Source: Micromonosporaceae bacterium (GTDB lineage Bacteria; Actinomycetota; Actinomycetes; Mycobacteriales; Micromonosporaceae). Taken from it: 5,130 nt of DNA. Every line of letters starts with the position of its first letter. The stretch's first letter is position 1. The stretch is taken from assembly GCA_019689695.1 (NCBI GenBank), contig JADGHA010000325.1, positions 1-5,130 on the forward strand. Direction: 5' to 3'. Below, piece after piece: positions 1 through 5,130 of this stretch. Position numbers and translations under genes: made by a program. Below the pieces are notes generated by a model, which ran no database searches, was not told the DNA's origin, and saw only the letters and a list, made by a program, of their open reading frames with translations.

Positions 1-643
1 CACCCGCCTGCACCGCCGCGGCGAGCGACTGGGCGAAGTCGTCTGCGGTCTCCCCCGGCGTGCCGTAGATCAGATCCACGTTCACGTGGTCGAAGCCGGC
101 TTCGCGCGCCTCACCCGCCGCGGCCACCGCCCGGCCCGCCGTGTGCTGGCGCTCCAAAATCGCCAGTACGCCCGGAGCGGTCGACTGCATGCCCAGGGAG
201 ATCCGGTTGTACCCGGCGGCGCGCAGCTGCTTCAGCGACTGTGGCGTGACCGACTCCGGGTTGGCCTCCGTGGTCACCTCCACGTCCGCGGCCAGCCCGA
301 ACGTGGTGTCGATCGCGTCGAGCAACCGGGCCAGGTCCTCGGCCGCCAGCAGGGTCGGGGTACCGCCGCCGACGAAGACGGTGTCCACCCGGGGCCGGGT
401 GCCAAGGGCGCGGGCGGCGAGGCGAAGCTCGCCGAGGACCGCGTCGACGTAGCTGTCCCGACTCAACCCGGGCCCGAGCTCGGCCGCCGTATACGTGTTG
501 AAGTCGCAGTAGCCGCAGCGGCTGGCGCAGAACGGCACATGCACGTACACCCCGAAGCCGCGCCGCCCGAGGGTGGTGAGGGCGTGCCCGGGCAGCGAGC
601 CGTCCTTCGGGACCGGCTCGCCGTCAGGGAGTCGGCTGGGCAC
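1..643 (-). CDS. hemW: HemW, radical SAM heme chaperone (partial, 3' end outside window)
   Basis: HemW proteins are oxygen-independent coproporphyrinogen oxidase-like radical SAM proteins that bind a 4Fe-4S cluster and heme and are thought to deliver heme to respiratory enzymes; most are not true HemN oxidases. About 214 N-terminal residues are visible, roughly half of a normal 380-410 residue protein. Conserved parts in order: VYVHVPFCASRCGYCDF around residues 32-48, with the cluster cysteines C39, C43 and C46 (CxxxCxxC); GGGTPT at 92-97 (SAM-binding glycine motif); TEANPES at 125-131; RISLGMQS at 147-154; and NVDLIYGTPGET at 188-199. The start chosen is GTG at 643. It is the only usable start codon between the in-frame upstream stop (about 670) and the conserved core. 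No Shine-Dalgarno precedes it, but a GATAAT box lies 6 nt upstream, suggesting leaderless translation. The gene diverges from the 775 gene. No frameshift is seen. The family call is firm; HemW over HemN rests on overall similarity and the short N-terminus. Confidence 0.93.
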   Translation of the reverse strand, partial: MPSRLPDGEPVPKDGSLPGHALTTLGRRGFGVYVHVPFCASRCGYCDFNTYTAAELGPGLSRDSYVDAVLGELRLAARALGTRPRVDTVFVGGGTPTLLAAEDLARLLDAIDTTFGLAADVEVTTEANPESVTPQSLKQLRAAGYNRISLGMQSTAPGVLAILERQHTAGRAVAAAGEAREAGFDHVNVDLIYGTPGETADDFAQSLAAAVQAG

Positions 644-649
644 CAGGCC

Positions 650-655
650 ATTATC
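650..655 (-). promoter_or_regulatory. Candidate -10 box of a leaderless hemW promoter
   Basis: Read on the minus strand, GATAAT (5 of 6 matches to TATAAT) ends exactly 6 nt before the hemW GTG at 643. Transcription would therefore begin at or next to the start codon. Leaderless mRNAs with this spacing are common in actinobacteria, and the gene lacks a Shine-Dalgarno. No good -35 hexamer is visible 16-19 nt further upstream, so this remains a prediction. Confidence 0.4.
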
Positions 656-761
656 CGCGCCGTTGACCGATCACTCTCCGTGATGTTTCACGCGTCGAAA
701 ATTGGCCGACTCGGTAACTGGGTCGGCGTCGCGTCCTCGCGTACGCTGTCCCACGATCGTT

Positions 762-769
762 GGTGGGGG
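762..769 (+). promoter_or_regulatory. Shine-Dalgarno deciding the start of the 775 gene
   Basis: The purine-rich run GGTGGGGG ends 5 nt before GTG 775. The upstream start candidates at 760, 763 and 769 either overlap it or lack any such sequence at proper spacing, so it favours the shorter protein. Confidence 0.5.
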
Positions 770-774
770 TGACT

Positions 775-1668
775 GTGCGTAGGCGCACACTGCTGTCCGG
801 AGCGGTGGCGTTCGCTGTGATCGCCGGGCTCGGGGTCTTCCTCGGGCTACGCGAGCACGGGCGGCTCGGTCTCGTGCCCTCCTGCCGGGTGGAGGCCCGC
901 GGCACGTCCGATCCGCAATCCGGCCAGCCGCTCAAGCCGGTGACGCTCGATCCGGACCAGATGGCGAACGCGGCCACCATCGCCGCGGTCGGCATCCGGC
1001 GCAAGCTGCCGGAGCAGGCGGTCGTGGTGGCGCTGGCCACCGCGTTCCAGGAGTCCAAGCTGCGCAACCTGCGGGGTGGCGACCGGGACTCGGTCGGCCT
1101 GTTCCAGCAGCGGCCGAGCATGGGCTGGGGCACCCCGGAGCAGATCCGCGACCCGCGGTACGCCGCGGGCAAGTTCTACGACGCGCTGCGCAAGGTGCGC
1201 GGCTGGCAGCAGATGCGGGTCACCGAGGCGGCGCAGAAGGTCCAGCGCTCGGCGCACCCGGAGGCGTACCAGAAGTGGGCGGACGAGGCGATCGTGCTCG
1301 CCGCCGCGCTGTCCGGCCAGGCCGGCGGCGCGGTCGCCTGCGAGCTGCGCGGCAAGCCGGTGATCCGGGGCGTCGCCGCCGCCACGGGACTGACCGAGAG
1401 CATGACCCTGGACTGGGGCAGCCTGGACGCGGCCACCTCGGCCGACGCCGGGCAGCCCGCGCTCACCCTCGCCGTGGCCAGCGAGCGCACCGGTTGGCAG
1501 TACGCGCACTGGCTTGTCTCGCACGCCGCCGACCGCGGCGTCAAGCGGGTCCGCTTCGCCGGCCGTGAGTGGACAGTGGACGAAGGCCGCTGGAAGCGGG
1601 TGCGCAAGTCCAGCGGGGCCGCCGCCGGCCAGGTGGTCGCGGAGCTTTTCCGCGATCTTGACAAGTGA
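775..1668 (+). CDS. Membrane-anchored lysozyme/transglycosylase-like protein of unknown function
   Basis: The 297-residue protein begins MRRRTLLSGA and has one hydrophobic segment at about residues 5-25, consistent with a signal anchor and an extracytoplasmic body. Residues 60-175 form the conserved core: ATAFQESKLRN (88-98), GGDRDSVGLFQQRP (101-114), GWGTPEQIRDP (117-127) and AAQKVQRSAHPEAYQKWAD (152-170). The E93-S94 pair followed by GLFQ (108-111) resembles the catalytic Glu and GL(M/F)Q motif of lytic transglycosylases and goose-type lysozymes. Peptidoglycan cleavage is therefore a reasonable but untested inference. Residues about 195-295 form a second, unrecognised domain. Homologues are widespread in actinobacteria and sometimes labelled 'heavy metal transporter', which nothing here supports: one membrane helix and no metal-binding motif. 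In-frame starts exist at TTG 760, GTG 763, GTG 769 and GTG 775. I chose 775 because GGTGGGGG (762-769) sits at Shine-Dalgarno distance and the Arg-rich signal-anchor N-terminus begins there. The gene is monocistronic and converges on the GlsB-like gene across a shared terminator. Confidence 0.85.
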   Translation: MRRRTLLSGAVAFAVIAGLGVFLGLREHGRLGLVPSCRVEARGTSDPQSGQPLKPVTLDPDQMANAATIAAVGIRRKLPEQAVVVALATAFQESKLRNLRGGDRDSVGLFQQRPSMGWGTPEQIRDPRYAAGKFYDALRKVRGWQQMRVTEAAQKVQRSAHPEAYQKWADEAIVLAAALSGQAGGAVACELRGKPVIRGVAAATGLTESMTLDWGSLDAATSADAGQPALTLAVASERTGWQYAHWLVSHAADRGVKRVRFAGREWTVDEGRWKRVRKSSGAAAGQVVAELFRDLDK

Positions 1669-1688
1669 CCACCGGGCCGCTGGCCGCT

Positions 1689-1750
1689 GGCGGATGAGAA
1701 GGGCGCCGTGCTGCCCGCAACCGGGGAGCACGGTGCCCTTCTCATCCGCC
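1689..1750. terminator. Bidirectional hairpin terminator between convergent genes
   Basis: The arms 1689-1712 and 1727-1750 are inverted repeats of 24 bp with a single non-Watson-Crick position (G·U in the plus-strand RNA). Inside the 14-nt loop, CCCG (1714-1717) can pair with CGGG (1722-1725) around a CAAC tetraloop, giving an almost continuous 62-nt stem-loop. It starts 20 nt after the TGA of the 775 gene and ends 2 nt before the stop codon of the convergent GlsB-like gene, so it can serve both. There is no U-tract on either side, as is usual for actinobacterial I-shaped terminators. Confidence 0.85.
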
Positions 1751-1752
1751 GG

Positions 1753-2025
1753 CTAGGTGACCCTGCGTCTTCCGTAGAGGCCGGAGACGAGTGCCACGCC
1801 GATCGCGGCGAGGAGCACCTGGATGAATACTTCGAGCCAGTCGACGCCATTGGTGTCGGCCAAACCGGCGGCGCGGGCGATGGCGGTGCCGAGCAGGGCG
1901 GCCCCGATACCGATCAGGATCGTCAGCCAGATCGGGATGGCCTGCCGCCCCGGCACGATCAGCCGCCCCAAGGCGCCGATGATCAGGCCGATGATGAGCG
2001 CAGAGATGATGCCACTGACAGTCAC
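1753..2025 (-). CDS. GlsB/YeaQ/YmgE family (transglycosylase-associated) small membrane protein
   Basis: The 90-residue, very hydrophobic protein has three predicted transmembrane helices at about residues 4-22, 31-52 and 62-84. It has the family's usual length and its hallmark GALGRLIVPGRQ (17-28) after the first helix, and ends in a basic tail (RRRVT). Members are called 'transglycosylase-associated' or stress-response membrane proteins; they are induced by envelope, acid or general stress, and no biochemical activity is established. The start is GTG at 2025. A full AGGAGG (2036-2031 on the minus strand) lies 5 nt upstream, the best ribosome binding site in the window. The gene follows lepA in the same direction but is separated from it by 190 bp and a strong hairpin, so it is probably transcribed alone. 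A SigB-like promoter candidate precedes it. The stop codon abuts the shared terminator. The family assignment is firm; the cellular role is open. Confidence 0.92.
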   Translation of the reverse strand: MTVSGIISALIIGLIIGALGRLIVPGRQAIPIWLTILIGIGAALLGTAIARAAGLADTNGVDWLEVFIQVLLAAIGVALVSGLYGRRRVT

Positions 2026-2030
2026 GGTCC

Positions 2031-2036
2031 CCTCCT
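2031..2036 (-). promoter_or_regulatory. Strong Shine-Dalgarno of the GlsB-like gene
   Basis: AGGAGG on the minus strand, 5 nt before GTG 2025. It fixes the start codon and suggests efficient translation. Confidence 0.85.
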
Positions 2037-2068
2037 CATCAGGGGGCTGGAACTTCCTGCGGCCCTAA

Positions 2069-2094
2069 GTGCCCACCGAATGGATCGGCCAAAC
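2069..2094 (-). promoter_or_regulatory. SigB-like (general stress sigma) promoter candidate for the GlsB-like gene
   Basis: On the minus strand GTTT (2094-2091) is followed after 16 nt by GGGCAC (2074-2069). SigB/SigF-type promoters of Gram-positive bacteria have GTTT and GGGTAY-like boxes with about 14-17 nt between them, so one position (C for T) departs from consensus. Transcription would start near 2062, giving a leader of about 36 nt that contains the AGGAGG. The match fits the stress-related annotation of the downstream gene, but it is short enough to occur by chance in GC-rich DNA. Confidence 0.4.
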
Positions 2095-2183
2095 TCCCTA
2101 CGCCGATGCGTGGCAGCGCCGGGCCACCTCGCGCACCTCGGTGTCCATCCTGGAGAGCGCGAGCGGCGGCGCGGTGTCGGCGG

Positions 2184-2211
2184 CGGCCCGGGCGGTGCGC
2201 CGCCCGGGCCG
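2184..2211 (-). terminator. GC-rich hairpin terminator downstream of lepA
   Basis: The arms 2184-2195 and 2200-2211 form a perfect 12-bp stem made entirely of G-C pairs around a 4-nt loop. The hairpin begins 4 nt after the lepA stop codon (2216-2218). No U-tract follows. Its position and stability suggest it ends lepA transcription and insulates the downstream GlsB-like gene. Confidence 0.7.
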
Positions 2212-2215
2212 GGAA

Positions 2216-4066
<1,851 letters not shown>

Positions 4067-4133
4067 GGGTGTCCGTTCTTGTCTCGTGGTCGTCTGCTCT
4101 AGTTTGGCGGTCGGGCGCCGCTTCAATGGTCCC
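4067..4133. promoter_or_regulatory. Divergent promoter region between lepA and the phosphotransferase gene
   Basis: For the plus-strand gene, TAGTTT (4100-4105) is a reasonable -10 box, with TTCTTG (4076-4081, spacer 18) or TTGTCT (4079-4084, spacer 15) as a poor -35. For lepA, read on the minus strand, TTGAAG (4126-4121) and TAGAGC (4101-4096) are separated by 19 nt. The two candidate -10 boxes overlap at 4100-4101, so the promoters would face each other and could compete for polymerase. The predicted leaders are about 22-28 nt. Both matches are imperfect; that a promoter region lies here is better supported than the exact boxes. Confidence 0.45.
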
Positions 4134-5114
4134 ATGCCGTCGCGCCCCGTCCCGCCACCGGTCGACTACCGGGCCACCGCGGTCCGGCCCGGCTGGGCCG
4201 AGCTGCCACCCGCGCTGCGCGAGGCGGTCGAGCAGCGGCTGGGCGGGCCGGTGACCGGTGCGGTCGTGGCCGGCGGCGGGTTCACCCGCGGCTTCGCCGC
4301 GGTGCTGACCACGGCCTCCGGCGACCGCGGCTTCGTCAAGGCCGCCGACCTGGCCGTCCAGCACCACCTCGCCGAGTGGTACTACCACGAAGTACTCGTC
4401 ACCGAGGCCCTTCCTCCGGGCGTGCCCGCCCCGCGCCCCCGCTGGACGGAAACGGCGGGCGGCTGGTACGCGGTCTGCTTTGACGCGATCGACGGCGCCA
4501 TGCCCCGGCTGCCGTGGCGCCCCGCCGAGCTGGCCGCCACCCTCGACGCGTGGGCGACCACCGCCGCGGCGCTGCGCGAACCACCGGCGGCTCTGGTGGA
4601 CCTCGGCCTGCCCCGGCTGGCCGACCTGCTGCGGTCCGACCTGTCCTGCTGGCAGCAGGCGCCGCCGCGCGACCTGGCCCAGGTCGACGAGCTCGCCGCG
4701 CTTGAGGCAGCCTTGCCGCAGTACGTGGACACGACCGGCCTGACCCACTGCGACCTGCGCCCGGACAACGTGCTGGTGGACGGCTCGGGCGCCGCTTGGC
4801 TCTGCGACTGGAACTGGGTGTGCCACGGCGCGCCGTGGTTCGACACGGCCGGCCTGCTCATCAGCGCCTTCACCAGTGGACTGGACGCGGACCGGCTCTT
4901 CGCCGAGCACCCGACGGCGGCCGGGGCGCCCCCCGACGCGCTGGACGCCTCCCTGGCCGCACTCGCCGGCTACCTGCTCAGCCGGGCCGACGCCGACCCG
5001 GCCGACGCCTCCCCCGCGGTCCGCGCGCACCATCTCTTCAGCGGCGAGGCCGCATTGGCCTGGCTCGCCGCACGCCGCGGCTGGCCAGGCCGCTGGTCGC
5101 GTTTTGCCCGATGA
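4134..5114 (+). CDS. APH/choline-kinase-fold phosphotransferase family protein
   Basis: The 326-residue cytoplasmic protein has the protein-kinase-like fold of the aminoglycoside phosphotransferase (APH) family. Visible parts: a glycine-rich stretch AGGGFTRGF (46-54); FVKAAD (67-72) with the likely ATP-anchoring K69; a possible partner E86 in YYHEVLV; a FDAIDGAMP hinge region (116-124); the catalytic loop LTHCDLRPDN (203-212) matching HxDxxxxN, with H205, catalytic D207 and metal-binding N212; and LCDWNW (223-228), whose D225 replaces the kinase DFG aspartate. All key catalytic residues are present, so the enzyme is probably active. The substrate cannot be read from the sequence: family members phosphorylate aminoglycosides, macrolides, homoserine, choline or other small hydroxylated molecules, and position beside lepA gives no clue. 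It is not close to any resistance enzyme I recognise. The start is ATG 4134; codon use turns strongly GC3-rich from there. The gene diverges from lepA and may overlap a following gene at ATGA 5111. Confidence 0.88.
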   Translation: MPSRPVPPPVDYRATAVRPGWAELPPALREAVEQRLGGPVTGAVVAGGGFTRGFAAVLTTASGDRGFVKAADLAVQHHLAEWYYHEVLVTEALPPGVPAPRPRWTETAGGWYAVCFDAIDGAMPRLPWRPAELAATLDAWATTAAALREPPAALVDLGLPRLADLLRSDLSCWQQAPPRDLAQVDELAALEAALPQYVDTTGLTHCDLRPDNVLVDGSGAAWLCDWNWVCHGAPWFDTAGLLISAFTSGLDADRLFAEHPTAAGAPPDALDASLAALAGYLLSRADADPADASPAVRAHHLFSGEAALAWLAARRGWPGRWSRFAR

Positions 5115-5130
5115 CTGTTGTGCCTGGTAC
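5111..5130 (+). CDS. Possible start of a following gene (only the first codons visible)
   Basis: An ATG at 5111 overlaps the TGA of the phosphotransferase gene (ATGA), a common arrangement for translationally coupled genes. Only MTVVPG is visible before the window ends and no convincing Shine-Dalgarno precedes it. It may be chance; the product cannot be assessed. Confidence 0.2.

Larger units (their letters stand above)
644..774. promoter_or_regulatory. Divergent intergenic region between hemW and the 775 gene
   Basis: This 131-bp gap must hold the promoters of two divergent genes and is visibly richer in A/T than its surroundings at 661-720. It contains an inverted repeat ATCAC-tctcc-GTGAT (670-684) and an ACGCGT-centred near-palindrome with flanking TTTC and GAAA (about 686-700). 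A TACGCT box at 741-746 on the plus strand fits the TANNNT -10 consensus for the 775 gene, with only a weak -35 (CTGGGT near 718). Either repeat could be an operator, but no known regulator consensus is recognised. No reading frame here looks coding. Confidence 0.45.

Noticed and set aside
663..691. TTGACC (663-668) as -35 box of the 775 gene
   Set aside because: The hexamer is good but the sequence at -10 distance (TTTCAC) is not, and the implied leader would be over 70 nt; TACGCT at 741-746 fits better.
86..772. 228-codon plus-strand frame across hemW and the intergenic region
   Set aside because: The opposite strand carries a clear HemW with all its motifs; this translation has no recognisable features.
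651..1172. 173-codon minus-strand frame that might be taken as an extra gene before hemW
   Set aside because: It overlaps the conserved core of the 775 gene and both divergent promoters, and its Ser/Arg/Thr-rich sequence looks non-coding.
847..1731. 294-codon open frame on the minus strand opposite the 775 gene
   Set aside because: Low-complexity Arg/Gly/Ala-rich composition and overlap with the terminator mark it as an antisense shadow.
2098..2148. Small minus-strand frame MDTEVREVARRCHASA between lepA and the GlsB-like gene
   Set aside because: Only 16 codons, no Shine-Dalgarno and no recognised relative; it ends just before the promoter candidate and is within chance expectation.

Overview
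The window is strongly GC-rich (roughly 70% by eye), with G/C at nearly all third codon positions. It uses GTG starts and terminator-like hairpins without U-tracts. The proteins and their order (a hemW homologue, a membrane-anchored lysozyme-like protein often mislabelled 'heavy metal transporter', a small GlsB/YeaQ-type membrane protein, lepA, and a phosphotransferase-fold protein) point to an actinomycete, most likely of the Micromonosporaceae (Micromonospora/Salinispora type). That assignment is inference from protein similarity and synteny as remembered, not from a search.

Layout. Positions 1-643 (minus) hold the N-terminal half of HemW, the radical-SAM heme chaperone; its 3' end lies outside the window. 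A divergent intergenic region of about 130 bp (644-774) follows. Positions 775-1668 (plus) encode a 297-residue secreted or membrane-anchored protein with a transglycosylase-like E...GLFQ core. A 62-nt near-perfect hairpin (1689-1750) fills the gap to the convergent gene at 1753-2025 (minus), a three-helix GlsB/YeaQ/YmgE-family stress membrane protein with a textbook Shine-Dalgarno and a SigB-like promoter candidate. The 190-bp spacer 2026-2215 carries that promoter and a GC-rich terminator hairpin directly behind lepA. Positions 2216-4066 (minus) encode LepA (EF4), a ribosome-associated translational GTPase. A short divergent promoter region (4067-4133) separates it from an APH/choline-kinase-fold phosphotransferase at 4134-5114 (plus). 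A possible next gene begins at an ATGA overlap at the right edge.

The genes look chromosomal and mostly housekeeping: translation (LepA), heme delivery (HemW) and envelope or stress functions. Each appears to have its own promoter rather than belonging to one operon. I saw no mobile elements, CRISPR arrays, RNA genes, frameshifts or clear signs of horizontal transfer, and no convincing undescribed multi-gene system. The points most worth a second look are the uncharacterised lysozyme-like protein, the SigB-like promoter in front of the stress membrane protein, the likely leaderless hemW start, and the compact lepA/phosphotransferase divergent promoter, which also decides the lepA start codon.
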